Origin: Clostridia bacterium
Lineage (GTDB): Bacteria; Bacillota; Clostridia; Christensenellales; Borkfalkiaceae
Reading direction: 5' to 3'
NCBI GenBank assembly: GCA_017407325.1
Contig: JAFQWV010000019.1
Span: forward strand, 33,562-97,561
Length of the DNA stretch: 64,000 bases
The position numbers were made by a program, and so were the translations under genes. Positions 1 to 8,814 of the stretch are shown here, piece after piece. Position 1 is the stretch's first letter, and every line of letters begins with the position of its first letter. Under the pieces are notes generated by a model, which saw only the letters and a program-made list of their open reading frames with translations, searched no databases and had not been told where the DNA came from.

Positions 1-1991
1 GCTTGTGATTTAGCAAATGAAAGTGTAGAACCTAATACGTGACGAGCAAAGTTAGTGTAGTTACCTGCTGCTAATGTTTGAAGATCTTCAGCACAACCGT
101 CAGAAATTACTGGCCATTGTTGTCCGTTGAAGTTGAAAGTTTCATACTTTTCTTCGACAGTAGTAGCGTTAGCGTTCTTAACTTTGATGAAAGAATCAGG
201 ACCGTAGCTCATTAAGATTTGACCTTCCATAGAGTAAGCGTAGTCGATAAGCTTTAATGCAGCGTTAAGCTTGTTAACGTCGTTACCGATACCTGCCTTA
301 GAAAGAGCCCAACCATCAGTCTTAACTGATCTCCAGCTTTCTGTAAATCTGAAGTAATCAGGAGTTGCAGTATCACCGTCGTCCCATTTAGCAACTGGAA
401 CTAAGATAGCCATGTACTTTTCGCCAGTATCAGTAGCGTCAGCACCCTTAGCGTTTAACTTAGTACCGTTGTAGATAGTTTGAGTTTGGTTGTAGTCGTA
501 AGACATTAAACCAGCGTCGTTCTTAAGGTATTCGTCACTCTTAGCACTCGTTTGAGCAGTATCGCCGAATGCGCTTGAAATAAGACCTTCTTTCTTCATA
601 GCGCTCATTTTTTCGATTGCTTCGTAAGTAGCAAGTTCTTGACGAGCATCGTGGAGAACGCCTGCTTTATCGAAGTATAAGTAATCTTGTCTAGATTCAA
701 GACCACGAACACCGAATAAAGTACCAGCAAATCTGAAAGCGTCAACAGCACGTTGGTTGTTGAAGTCTTCACGAGTATAGAAACCTTGGATAGTATCAGT
801 TCCGTTTAAAGTTTGTGGGTTAGCAACTACGCAACGAAGAAGAGCTACTAATTCGTCAGCGTCCCATGCAGCGTTTTGACCTACGAATAAGTCAGCACGT
901 TTTGTACCGTAGTAACCACCGTAAGTTTTGTCGATGTATTCACGGAGCATGTTAACTGCTTGAACACCAGTTAAAGAAGCTTCAGCGTTCATCTTAGCGA
1001 TGATGTTGCCGTACTTAGAGTAATCTTTAGTAACTTTTTCAGTGCCAGAAGCGTCTTTCTTAACAACGTCAACTTCTACAGTACCAGTAGTTGGCATGTA
1101 AGGAGTGTACGCAGAAGTATTTACAGCCTTAGATTCAGTTGCAGTAAATTCGCCTTCGCCGTTGAGAAGTTTTTCAACGAAGTCAATACGCATAAGTGGC
1201 ATACGTTCGATATCGTTTACACCGTCAAAGTAAGGTGAGAAGTAGATAGCACCCTTATTAGCACCTTGAACGCTACCAGTGATTGATAAACGAACGATTG
1301 GGTTAGCCTCTAAGTATGCTTTGAAGTTAGGCATTTTGTCAAGATATTGAGCAATATCAATAACTTTACCTTCTTGACCAGCAACTTGAAGTTTAGAAGC
1401 AGAACCAGAAACCATGTCAACTTCTGCTAATTTTTCTTCCCAGTAAGTGAATTCTTTTTCAGCAGAACCAGCACCAGTCCACTTATCTTCGAACTTCATA
1501 CCAAGTCTGTTTTGAACTTCTACCCAAGTAGGCTTAAGATCGCCAACCTTGTAAGTCTTGCCGTCAGAAAGCTTTAAACCTTCTTCTTTCTTAGATGTAA
1601 GTTGTTGGTTATAAGCAGCTAAAGCTTCTTTATAGGCAGGATCATCTTCCCCTTGTGGATACTTTGTAGTATCTTTAGCATCTGGTGCCTTAATACCAAA
1701 AACTTCAGTAAAAACTGAATCGTTTACAGAGATACCTTGGTGTGGCTTTTGATAACCAGTAGCCATACGTAAAGTAGTGTTAGCTGCAAACGGTAATAAA
1801 TCTACGTTTTCAGTATTTGAACCCGCAGAGTCACCTGTTGAAGTACCAGGAGCAGTAGTAGAAGTGCTACCATTGTCAGAAGATGAACCAGCTGATGAAG
1901 TATCACCAGAAGGCTTACATCCAACTAAAACCATTGATAAGCAAAGTACTAAAGCAACTAATACCATTACCAATTTAGAATTTCTTTTCAT
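1..1991 (-). CDS. ABC importer substrate-binding lipoprotein, C-terminus off window
   Basis: This is the 5' part (about 663 codons) of a large extracellular solute-binding lipoprotein; the 3' end lies before base 1. The start ATG at 1989-1991 has a GGAGGT-type ribosome site just upstream. Residues 1-25 form a type II signal peptide ending in the lipobox LVGC, followed by a Ser/Thr/Gly-rich linker. The rest is a long hydrophilic chain without membrane segments. Size and position directly after two CUT1-type permeases fit the large binding proteins of LplA/LipO type that capture oligosaccharides; the sugar cannot be read from sequence. It is the last gene of the operon that begins at the ATPase (5865). 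Sure of role class, unsure of substrate. Confidence 0.85.
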   Translation of the reverse strand, partial: MKRNSKLVMVLVALVLCLSMVLVGCKPSGDTSSAGSSSDNGSTSTTAPGTSTGDSAGSNTENVDLLPFAANTTLRMATGYQKPHQGISVNDSVFTEVFGIKAPDAKDTTKYPQGEDDPAYKEALAAYNQQLTSKKEEGLKLSDGKTYKVGDLKPTWVEVQNRLGMKFEDKWTGAGSAEKEFTYWEEKLAEVDMVSGSASKLQVAGQEGKVIDIAQYLDKMPNFKAYLEANPIVRLSITGSVQGANKGAIYFSPYFDGVNDIERMPLMRIDFVEKLLNGEGEFTATESKAVNTSAYTPYMPTTGTVEVDVVKKDASGTEKVTKDYSKYGNIIAKMNAEASLTGVQAVNMLREYIDKTYGGYYGTKRADLFVGQNAAWDADELVALLRCVVANPQTLNGTDTIQGFYTREDFNNQRAVDAFRFAGTLFGVRGLESRQDYLYFDKAGVLHDARQELATYEAIEKMSAMKKEGLISSAFGDTAQTSAKSDEYLKNDAGLMSYDYNQTQTIYNGTKLNAKGADATDTGEKYMAILVPVAKWDDGDTATPDYFRFTESWRSVKTDGWALSKAGIGNDVNKLNAALKLIDYAYSMEGQILMSYGPDSFIKVKNANATTVEEKYETFNFNGQQWPVISDGCAEDLQTLAAGNYTNFARHVLGSTLSFAKSQ

Positions 1992-2033
1992 TTTTTTTAC
2001 CTCCATATTATTTTAAAAAGAAATCTTGTTAAG

Positions 2034-2075
2034 CGCGGAGTCCGCGTAATAACCATAATGATCGCTTAAAGCGAA
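2034..2075 (-). other. Two hairpins between permease and binding-protein genes
   Basis: The gap between the permease stop and the binding-protein start holds two compact perfect inverted repeats: CGCGGA/TCCGCG at 2034-2046 and TCGCTT/AAGCGA at 2062-2074. Neither is followed by a T run on the coding strand, so they do not look like a terminator. In binding-protein operons such hairpins often protect a processed transcript and raise the amount of binding protein; that role is inferred here. Confidence 0.4.
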
Positions 2076-2079
2076 TTTT

Positions 2080-2967
2080 TTATTCTTTTACACCACCCAT
2101 ATTTACGCCTTTAGCGAAATACTTTTGAATAAACGGATAGATAATAAGAATAGGTATAATAGCACAAACGATAAGTGCGTATAAGCCTGAATAAACTGCG
2201 TAAGGCTTACTCCAAACGCTGTCTGTCAAGTTAAGGCTTGATTCAAGTTTTAAACGAATATAAACTTGTAACGGATGTTCGTTAGAGTTTTGAATCATTT
2301 GTCTTGCCCAGAAATAACCGTTCCAACGTGAAATCGCAAAGAACAACGTTACCGTTGCAATAGTTGACTTTGACATAGGAATATAAACTTTTGTCAAAAT
2401 TTGAGTTTCAGTAGCACCGTCAACGCGGGCAGCTTCCTCAATTTCAGACGGAACGCCTTCGAAAGCGTTTCTTAAAAGAATTATATTCATTGCCGCCATA
2501 CCCATAGCGATAACGACGAGCCATTTATCGTCGGTAATACCTATAGCGTCAAAAATAATATTCGTGTTGATATAGTTTATGTATTGTGGAACGATACCAG
2601 CAGAGAACCACATCGTAAATACTAAGAAGAAGTTAAAACCTTTTCTAAAGAGCAATCTTTTCTTAGATAGTGCATAAGCACCTAAGATTGAAGTAATAAC
2701 CGAGAAAAGCGTACCAAAAACCGTTAAGAACAACGTGTTTGTATAAGAGTTCCAGAAAGAGTTATCAAAGAAGAATTCTTTAAACGCATACCATTGAATA
2801 TCTTTTGGAAGTAATACGATTTGATTTGCTTCTACGACGTCTCTTCCGCTTATTGCCGCAGAAACTGCGTACAAGAACGGATATAGACAACAGATTGCGA
2901 ATATCGTTAAGAAAGTGTAACTGATAATTTTAAATATAAGTTCAGAGACTTCAAGTTTTCTTTTCAT
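2080..2967 (-). CDS. Carbohydrate ABC transporter permease (LplC/YtcP type)
   Basis: A 295-residue membrane permease with about six hydrophobic segments. The EAA loop that docks onto the ATPase is visible at about residues 176-195 (EIEEAARVDGA). Length and the N-terminal stretch ISGRDVVEANQIVLLPKD match the LplC/YtcP/MalG-like partner of CUT1 importers for oligosaccharides. It lies 18 bp after the other permease gene and is followed by the binding protein, so the two permeases very likely form the heterodimeric channel energised by the ATPase at 4756-5865. Confidence 0.9.
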   Translation of the reverse strand: MKRKLEVSELIFKIISYTFLTIFAICCLYPFLYAVSAAISGRDVVEANQIVLLPKDIQWYAFKEFFFDNSFWNSYTNTLFLTVFGTLFSVITSILGAYALSKKRLLFRKGFNFFLVFTMWFSAGIVPQYINYINTNIIFDAIGITDDKWLVVIAMGMAAMNIILLRNAFEGVPSEIEEAARVDGATETQILTKVYIPMSKSTIATVTLFFAISRWNGYFWARQMIQNSNEHPLQVYIRLKLESSLNLTDSVWSKPYAVYSGLYALIVCAIIPILIIYPFIQKYFAKGVNMGGVKE

Positions 2968-2985
2968 ATCTGATTACACCCCCTT

Positions 2986-4053
2986 TTAATATAATGATAC
3001 GTTAGATGCTTTCTTAGCAATCGTGTTAGCACCGATAACGAGCAACATACCGATAATATTGTTCATCATTTCAGCAGCAGAGGCAATTGCAGTGTCCCCG
3101 TTTTCAAGACCTAATCTTTGAGAGAAGGTTGAAATAACGTCTGCCGTTGCATACGTTCTTGAATCGTATAAAAGCAAGACTTTTTCATATCCAACGTTAA
3201 GAAGCGAACCAATTCTCGTTATAAGCATAATAACGATGGTTGATAAAATACTTGGTAAAACTACGTAGCGCATTTGAGCCATCTTGCCTGCACCGTCGAT
3301 TTGAGCCGCTTCGTAGCTTGTAGGAGAAACGGCAATAACGGCAGCAAAGAATACGATACTGTCGTAACCTGCAGTTTCCCAAATACCTGAAATTTCGTAA
3401 ATTGCACGGAAATATTTCGGATCAAACAACAAACCTGCATCTGCAGTTTCTTGAGAAATAAGACCTATTGCCGCTAATAAACGAGACACAACGCCAGGAT
3501 CTGCTTCAGTAGCACCCGTTTGTCTTGCTTGCAATAAAAGCGTAATTAACGAAGTCATAACTACGGTCGACATAAACTTAGGAAGATAAGTCAATACTTG
3601 ATATATACTTCTCATTACGTTTGATTTGATTTCGTTAAAGAACAACGCCAAAATAATAGGCATAGGAAAACCAAAACATAAACCGTAAAAACTTATTACG
3701 AAGGTATTTCTGAACGCTTGCCAGAAAGTTAACGATAATTCCGAACCGCCAGTCGTAAACAACAAACGTTTGAAATGATAGAAACCAACGAATAATTGAT
3801 CTGCTACTTTTGATGCCGTTTCGTTGTTTTTAAAACAACCTAAAAGTTCGTACATCGGGAAATAACGCCAGAACAAGAATATTAAAATCATAGGAATAAG
3901 CATTAAATACAAACGCCAGTCCTTAATAACGATTTTTAATACGTGTAGCCAATGATGCTTTTCAACGTCGTCACGAACTCTTTGCTCGGGATTTTCAGAA
4001 TAAGTCCCAGTCGCTTCGTCGTATACGAGATAATCCGTTGCTTTAGCCTTCAT
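2986..4053 (-). CDS. Carbohydrate ABC transporter permease (LplB type)
   Basis: A 355-residue permease. About 50 hydrophilic residues precede the first membrane helix (YLMLIPMILIFLFW). The EAA docking loop is at about residues 243-260 (SYEAAQIDGAGKMAQ). It resembles LplB/MalF-like subunits of CUT1 importers. The N-terminal cytoplasmic extension is longer than in most LplB proteins. It is co-transcribed with the second permease downstream and with the ATPase gene upstream. Confidence 0.9.
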   Translation of the reverse strand: MKAKATDYLVYDEATGTYSENPEQRVRDDVEKHHWLHVLKIVIKDWRLYLMLIPMILIFLFWRYFPMYELLGCFKNNETASKVADQLFVGFYHFKRLLFTTGGSELSLTFWQAFRNTFVISFYGLCFGFPMPIILALFFNEIKSNVMRSIYQVLTYLPKFMSTVVMTSLITLLLQARQTGATEADPGVVSRLLAAIGLISQETADAGLLFDPKYFRAIYEISGIWETAGYDSIVFFAAVIAVSPTSYEAAQIDGAGKMAQMRYVVLPSILSTIVIMLITRIGSLLNVGYEKVLLLYDSRTYATADVISTFSQRLGLENGDTAIASAAEMMNNIIGMLLVIGANTIAKKASNVSLY

Positions 4054-4076
4054 AAAATTTCCTCCCTAAAGTTAGG

Positions 4077-4703
4077 TTACTTTTTATTTTTCGGTTCGAT
4101 AGGTCTGCCTTCGTAACCGTCACTATTTTGTTCTTTTCTCGCCTTTTCTTGGCGGAATAAGTAGTTTTTTTGGTCTTCAAACATACCGTCTAGCCGTCTT
4201 GTAATAAAAACTGCAAGACAGGCAAAAAGTAATGAAACCACGTCGCTTGATATAAAACTCAAAAGCAAAAAGCCTTTTTGATATATAAGAGCCACGACTG
4301 CGCGCCCTACCTGCGCGAGTATATATACTATGATAGCGAAAAGCAGTGATAAAAGTGTATTATCCCTAATTTTTTGCTTTCCTATAATTTTAAATAACAC
4401 GAGCGATATTGCGGTAAACAAATTTCCAACGATATACATTGCGTACTCTTTTACACCAACGTCACTACCACACAAACGGTAGACAAGCGCATAAACGAAA
4501 CCGCCTAAAATCGCGTGTATTATTCCGAACGCGCTCCAGCGCATATACACTATTGCTAAAATCGCGTAGGTTATCGACACCGTAAAAAGTCCTGCGTCAA
4601 TCCATTTATTGGCAACGACTACACACACGATTTCAAATATACAAAGCAATACCGCAAACAGCACTAAATCAATCGTTCTGTATTTTTTAAAAGTTAATTG
4701 CAT
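4077..4703 (-). CDS. Membrane protein of unknown function in sugar importer operon
   Basis: About 208 residues from the ATG at 4701-4703; an in-frame TTG seven codons upstream is possible but has no better ribosome site. It has five or six hydrophobic helices and a charged C-terminal tail of about 35 residues (FEDQKNYLFRQEKARKE). The helix pattern, with short polar loops and a central GGFVYAL segment, recalls S-components of ECF-type transporters, but I see no family-defining motif. Its place between the ATPase and the permeases suggests an accessory role in uptake; function unknown. Confidence 0.65.
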   Translation of the reverse strand: MQLTFKKYRTIDLVLFAVLLCIFEIVCVVVANKWIDAGLFTVSITYAILAIVYMRWSAFGIIHAILGGFVYALVYRLCGSDVGVKEYAMYIVGNLFTAISLVLFKIIGKQKIRDNTLLSLLFAIIVYILAQVGRAVVALIYQKGFLLLSFISSDVVSLLFACLAVFITRRLDGMFEDQKNYLFRQEKARKEQNSDGYEGRPIEPKNKK

Positions 4704-4755
4704 GTTTACTGTCTCAACCGCCAAAAAATCAAATTAACCGAACTATATCGCCATT

Positions 4756-5865
4756 TTATTCTTGAACGTCTTTTTGTTCAATGATATTTTCAGTAGTCTT
4801 ATCAAACCAGTAAACCGATTCGTAAGGGATCGCAAACGACCACTCTTTATCTTCTTCAGGAGTGTCAAGCGGTTCAACTTTTAATACCGTATTTACGTCA
4901 CCAAGCTTAGCGTAAACGTTTGTGTTGTCACCAAGAAGCTCAGTAAGTTCTACAACGCAATCCATTTTGTATCCGCTTGAAGCAGTTTCCTCGTTTAAAA
5001 GTTTAATTGCTTCAGGTCTGAAGCCCATGACGATTTCTTTACCTTCGTACGCATCAACCTTATCTTTCGCAAGACTCTTTGAAGCGTCGATTGAAATTTG
5101 ACCGGAAACGAATTGACCGTTTTCGATTTTACCGTTTATAAAGTTCATCGGCGGTTCACCGATAAAGCCAGCTACGAACATATTTACAGGCTTAAAGTAC
5201 AATTCAAACGGAGAACCGACTTGTTGAATATAACCCGCTTTCATGACAACTATTCTATCAGCCATCGTCATAGCTTCAATTTGGTCGTGTGTTACGTAAA
5301 TCGTAGTCGCTTTAGTCTCACGGTGTATTTGCGTAATTTCCGAACGCATCGTAACACGTTGCTTTGCGTCAAGGTTAGAAAGCGGTTCGTCCATAAGGAA
5401 GATATCAACCTTACGAATAATTGCACGACCTACCGCAACACGTTGGCGTTGACCACCTGATAGCGCACGTGGCTTTCTGTCAAGATAATCGGTAAGACCT
5501 AAAATCTTAGCAGTCTTAAGCACCTTTTCTTCGATAACCTCTTCGTCTACGCCTTGAAGCGACAAACCGAACGCCATATTGTCGTAAACACTAAGGTGTG
5601 GATAGAGCGCGTACGATTGGAAAACCATCGCGATACCACGTTCTCTTGGACCCTTGTCGTTAGCACGAACGCCGTCGATGTTGAAATCACCCTTACTGAT
5701 GTCTTCAAGACCAGCAATCATTCTTAGCGTAGTCGATTTTCCGCAACCTGACGGACCAACGAAAATAATAAACTCTCCACGCTCAATTTCAAGGTTGAAA
5801 TCGTGCACCGCGTGAAAGCCGTTTGGGTAAATCTTATTGATGTCTTTCAGAGTTAAGTATGCCAT
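4756..5865 (-). CDS. Sugar ABC transporter ATPase (MsmX/UgpC type)
   Basis: A 369-residue ATPase with Walker A GPSGCGKST (about residues 37-45), signature LSGGQRQRVAVGRA (about 134-147), Walker B VDIFLMDEP and the switch His in YVTHDQ. The roughly 130-residue C-terminal regulatory domain is typical of the MalK/UgpC/MsmX family that drives CUT1 sugar importers. It is the first gene of the importer operon, with a sigma-A-like promoter about 100 bp upstream. In Bacillus, MsmX serves several importers; here it is linked to one set of permeases, so sharing is unknown. Confidence 0.93.
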   Translation of the reverse strand: MAYLTLKDINKIYPNGFHAVHDFNLEIERGEFIIFVGPSGCGKSTTLRMIAGLEDISKGDFNIDGVRANDKGPRERGIAMVFQSYALYPHLSVYDNMAFGLSLQGVDEEVIEEKVLKTAKILGLTDYLDRKPRALSGGQRQRVAVGRAIIRKVDIFLMDEPLSNLDAKQRVTMRSEITQIHRETKATTIYVTHDQIEAMTMADRIVVMKAGYIQQVGSPFELYFKPVNMFVAGFIGEPPMNFINGKIENGQFVSGQISIDASKSLAKDKVDAYEGKEIVMGFRPEAIKLLNEETASSGYKMDCVVELTELLGDNTNVYAKLGDVNTVLKVEPLDTPEEDKEWSFAIPYESVYWFDKTTENIIEQKDVQE

Positions 5866-5963
5866 TTGACTATCTCTCTTTGATATTATTTCAATTCAAA
5901 TTTTCGGTACCTTGTGCCAAACACCTAAAAGGGTATAATACGCCCAAAGTCCAATATATTATT

Positions 5964-5992
5964 ATAATACATCATTTCACATTTAATCGCAA
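5964..5992 (-). promoter_or_regulatory. Sigma-A-like promoter for sugar importer operon
   Basis: Read on the minus strand there is TTGCGA, a 17-bp spacer and TATTAT, ending about 98 bp upstream of the ATPase start. This is the best promoter match in the gap. No convincing operator was seen. Confidence 0.55.
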
Positions 5993-6086
5993 TTACTTTA
6001 AACGCACTACAAATGCACAATACGGACATTACTCAGAAAAACAATATCGCGCTAAACATCGCTACTTTTGCAAATTATTCACCACA

Positions 6087-6127
6087 AAAAATCGCAAAAA
6101 GGGACAAGCTCTTTTTGCGATTTTTTA
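6087..6127 (-). terminator. Bidirectional terminator downstream of symporter gene
   Basis: The stem ATCGCAAAAAG / CTTTTTGCGAT has a short loop and is flanked by A and T runs on both sides. It lies 42 bp past the stop of the symporter gene and upstream of the importer promoter, so it insulates the two units. Confidence 0.85.
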
Positions 6128-6140
6128 ATTGTTTTTTGCC

Positions 6141-6155
6141 AATAATCGACCTATA
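6141..6155. repeat. Copy of intergenic 15-mer TATARGTCGATTATY
   Basis: The minus strand reads TATAGGTCGATTATT, one mismatch from the copies at 13406, 21639, 42180 and 57625. It sits 13 bp past the symporter stop codon. Confidence 0.5.
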
Positions 6156-6168
6156 GCTTGATAAGTGA

Positions 6169-7698
6169 TTAATTTTCGTCACTTTCATATTTTAATTCAG
6201 AACTTAATTCAGCCTTCAGCCGTTCGTTCTCCTCTGGGTACGCCGACAGCATCGGTTCGACTTCTTTTCCTTTTTTTCTGTCGAAATAGTTTTTGGTAAT
6301 ATCTTTTATTAAACCACTTAAGAAGATGAGCGCGACAAGGTTAGGAAGTGCCATAAGCGCGTTAAACATATCGTCAAGCTGCCATACGATTTCAGAACTT
6401 GCAATAGCGCCTACGATAAGCAAGCCTACGTAAAGAACTTTAAAAATAGTGCTAGCAAGCTTTTCGTGTTTTTCACCAACTAAGAATCCGACAGCCTTTT
6501 CACCGTAGTAAGACCACGCTAAAATTGTAGTAAACGCAAAAAGCGGTAAAATTATCGTAAATACCATTTGCCCGAACGTTCCGAACGTTTCAGTAAACGC
6601 AAACGGTGCAATAGTCGACTTAGAAATACCAGAGTTTGCTACGATTTGTGTAAAGTCGTACGCACCTGTTTTAATAGATACGGTCAAAACGGATAAAGCT
6701 GTTAAAGTACAAATAACAAAAGTATCGATGAATACTTCAAAAATACCCCAAAGTCCTTGCTTTACAGGTTCTTTTGTGTCAGATGCTGAGTGAGCAATAA
6801 CCGACGAACCAAGGCCGGCTTCGTTAGAGAACACGCCCCTTGCAAATCCGTAGCGCATTGCCTTCATTATGATATATCCGAAGAAACCGCCCGAAACTGA
6901 CCTAATGTTAAACGCGTTGACGAAAATCAGTCTAAACGCTTCAGGAACTGCAGTCGCGTTGATAATAACGATAATAATCGCCATTACGATAAACAATAAC
7001 GCCATAAACGGCACGATTACTGATGCAACCTTACCTATTCTCTTTATGCCCCCAATAACGATAAGACCGATTAAGAATGCGACAACCACGCCAACGATAA
7101 TGGAAGTGATAAGCGCTTTATTCGCATCTCCACCCGCCACCACTTCCTGTATCGTTCCAGAAATTGAATTAGCTTGAACCATGCCCATACCGATTGCCGC
7201 AAGCGAGCAGCATAGGGCAAATATTAACGCGAGCCATCTCCAGCCAAGACCGTTTGATATGTAATACATAGGTCCACCAGAAACTTCGCCTTCTGCATTT
7301 TTTCTGCGATAGTAAATACCTAAAACGTTTTCAGAATAGTTTGTTAATAGCCCGAAAAATGCAGAAACCCACATCCATAAAATGGCGCCCGGGCCACCTG
7401 ATAGAAGCGCGCCACAAACGCCGACTATGTTACCTGTTCCAACCGTACCCGATATAGCAGCTGAGAAGGCTTCAAATTGTGAAATGGTCTTTTCCCCATC
7501 TTTCTTAACCTTTTTCTTTCCGATAGACTTTACAGTAGGCACGATTGTAGTTGAAAGGGATTCTTTAAACTTTCTTACTTGCAAAAAGCGCATTCTGATA
7601 GTTAACAAAATACCCGTTCCTAAAATTGCAATAATTAGTGGGATACCCCACAAAATATTGTCGTTGATAAACGTGATAATTTTAGTTATCTGTTCCAT
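6169..7698 (-). CDS. Sodium:alanine/glycine symporter, AGCS family
   Basis: A 509-residue membrane protein with about ten hydrophobic helices and the hallmark family stretch near residues 75-125 (AISGTVGTGNIVGV, GGPGAILWMW) and NEAGLGSS at about residue 293. AGCS proteins (AlsT, AgcS) import alanine or glycine with Na+ or H+. A glycine riboswitch directly upstream argues for glycine or alanine as substrate. It stands alone between its riboswitch and a terminator. The charged C-terminal tail of about 35 residues is cytoplasmic. Confidence 0.93.
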   Translation of the reverse strand: MEQITKIITFINDNILWGIPLIIAILGTGILLTIRMRFLQVRKFKESLSTTIVPTVKSIGKKKVKKDGEKTISQFEAFSAAISGTVGTGNIVGVCGALLSGGPGAILWMWVSAFFGLLTNYSENVLGIYYRRKNAEGEVSGGPMYYISNGLGWRWLALIFALCCSLAAIGMGMVQANSISGTIQEVVAGGDANKALITSIIVGVVVAFLIGLIVIGGIKRIGKVASVIVPFMALLFIVMAIIIVIINATAVPEAFRLIFVNAFNIRSVSGGFFGYIIMKAMRYGFARGVFSNEAGLGSSVIAHSASDTKEPVKQGLWGIFEVFIDTFVICTLTALSVLTVSIKTGAYDFTQIVANSGISKSTIAPFAFTETFGTFGQMVFTIILPLFAFTTILAWSYYGEKAVGFLVGEKHEKLASTIFKVLYVGLLIVGAIASSEIVWQLDDMFNALMALPNLVALIFLSGLIKDITKNYFDRKKGKEVEPMLSAYPEENERLKAELSSELKYESDEN

Positions 7699-7710
7699 AA
7701 TTCTCCTTAC

Positions 7711-7744
7711 AAAACAAAAAAAAACGGAGAGTAAAAACTCTCCG
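7711..7744 (-). terminator. Riboswitch-controlled terminator
   Basis: On the minus strand CGGAGAG and CTCTCCG form a 7-bp stem followed by a run of T residues, 13 bp before the symporter start. It is the expression platform of the glycine riboswitch. The arm CGGAGAG could also pair with CTCCG segments of the aptamer, which would give the switch. Confidence 0.85.
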
Positions 7745-7765
7745 AAAAATAGCGTGATTTCGCAA

Positions 7766-7885
7766 ATTTCTCCATCCTTTTACCTGAGAGATTAGGAATT
7801 TCTTCCCTTGCCCCTTCGGTACTCGGTCGCTAAAAATTTAGCTTGAGATTCTCCGGAGTGCCATCTGATAACAGTCCTTTCGTTC
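7766..7885 (-). promoter_or_regulatory. Glycine riboswitch
   Basis: On the minus strand the conserved blocks appear in order: ACTCCGGAGAATCTC, then ACCGAAGGGGCAAG, then CTCTCAGGTAAAAGGA. These are the diagnostic parts of the gcvT-type glycine aptamer. I see one complete aptamer, not an obvious tandem pair. It precedes a terminator and the AGCS symporter gene. Glycine-bound states usually turn such switches on for catabolism, but uptake genes can be controlled either way; the sign here is not visible. A weak promoter (TTGACG, then TACAAA) overlaps the 3' end of the upstream lipoprotein gene. Confidence 0.92.
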
Positions 7886-7921
7886 TGCTATCTTCGACTG
7901 ACTAATAATTTTTGTATTTAA

Positions 7922-8455
7922 TTAAACGATTTCGTCAAAAAGTTCAATCTTGAAATTTCTGACAGCGCTTACGTCTGCATTAAACGAATAAACGTAGGTA
8001 TAACTGTCGCCAATCATCATTAAGTCTTTTGTTGACTTAACGGTTTCACATCTAACGAACTCTTTTACGCCGTTGATTTCTTCTTCTCTAAAAAGCTTTA
8101 GAAGGAAGGAACAAGTTTGAGACGCGCCTTCACCCTTACTGTCTTCTATTTTCGTAAAAGCAAACGTAACTTCAATTTTAGCGACGCCAGATGACGCCAT
8201 AGTCTTAACTACGCTCGTTTTGTCGAGCTTAATCTTAGTAGTTATAACACCATTTGAATTCTTTCTTGAAAGCTCCGTTCCGTCAGTTGGTAGCGTTAAA
8301 TTAACGTTACCCGTTAAGTCGGTTACTGCCGTATCGCTTGACGACGAGTTCTTTTCGTAAGAATAATTAAACGATTGAGAACCGCATCCTGTAAGCATTA
8401 TAAAACACAAACAAGAAAGTATTACGAGTATAAGACTGATTGATTTTTTTAACAT
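7922..8455 (-). CDS. Small lipoprotein of unknown function
   Basis: A 177-residue protein with a clear lipoprotein signal: positive N-terminus, hydrophobic core, lipobox LTGC at about residues 21-24. A Ser-rich linker follows, then about 140 residues predicted to be mainly beta strand (alternating polar and hydrophobic, for example SGVAKIEVTFAFTKI). I recognise no family. It is monocistronic: repeats upstream, the glycine riboswitch downstream. Likely anchored outside the cell membrane. Confidence 0.8.
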   Translation of the reverse strand: MLKKSISLILVILSCLCFIMLTGCGSQSFNYSYEKNSSSSDTAVTDLTGNVNLTLPTDGTELSRKNSNGVITTKIKLDKTSVVKTMASSGVAKIEVTFAFTKIEDSKGEGASQTCSFLLKLFREEEINGVKEFVRCETVKSTKDLMMIGDSYTYVYSFNADVSAVRNFKIELFDEIV

Positions 8456-8587
8456 TTTCTAACCACCGTTAAAATCGTAATCCTATTTTATTACATTTTA
8501 TACGAAAGCAAAATTTTTGTCAAGCCATTACGCGACAAATATTAATTTTGTTTTTTCGCAAAGAAAAACCGTCGCATTGACGAAACT

Positions 8588-8748
8588 ATGTAGCCATTGG
8601 CTACATGATATGCGAAACAAGTTTCGCTCGATATGCAAAGCGTTGCTTTGCTCGATATGCGCGAACTTTGTTCGCGCTCGATATGTTGCTTACGCAACTC
8701 GATAGCAAGTTTCCAACTTGCATAAAGGTCGTGAACGCTTGCGCGTTC
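8588..8748. repeat. Array of seven short hairpins with CTCGATATG linkers
   Basis: Seven perfect stem-loops follow each other with almost no other sequence: ATGTAGCC/GGCTACAT (8588-8606), CGAAAC/GTTTCG (8613-8626), CAAAGC/GCTTTG (8636-8650), CGCGAAC/GTTCGCG (8660-8676), GTTGC/GCAAC (8685-8698), GCAAGTT/AACTTGC (8705-8721) and GAACGC/GCGTTC (8733-8748). The linkers are GATATG, then CTCGATATG three times, then CTCGATA. Stems differ in sequence while linkers are conserved. A related array lies at 42849-42954 in the opposite orientation. No gene is credible here. Confidence 0.85.
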
Positions 8749-8814
8749 CGAAATTAATATATAATTTTTTCTAAGGATTTTATTAATTGTGATAAAATTT
8801 GCCTATTATATGTA

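Noticed and set aside
1777..2016. 79-residue plus-strand frame
   Set aside because: It is antisense to the signal and linker region of the binding lipoprotein, which has a clear lipobox and ribosome site.
5859..6128. 89-residue plus-strand frame
   Set aside because: It covers the importer promoter and a terminator stem; no ribosome site or recognisable domain.
8517..8705. 62-residue plus-strand reading frame
   Set aside because: It runs through the hairpin array; its residues reflect the repeated linker, and there is no ribosome site.
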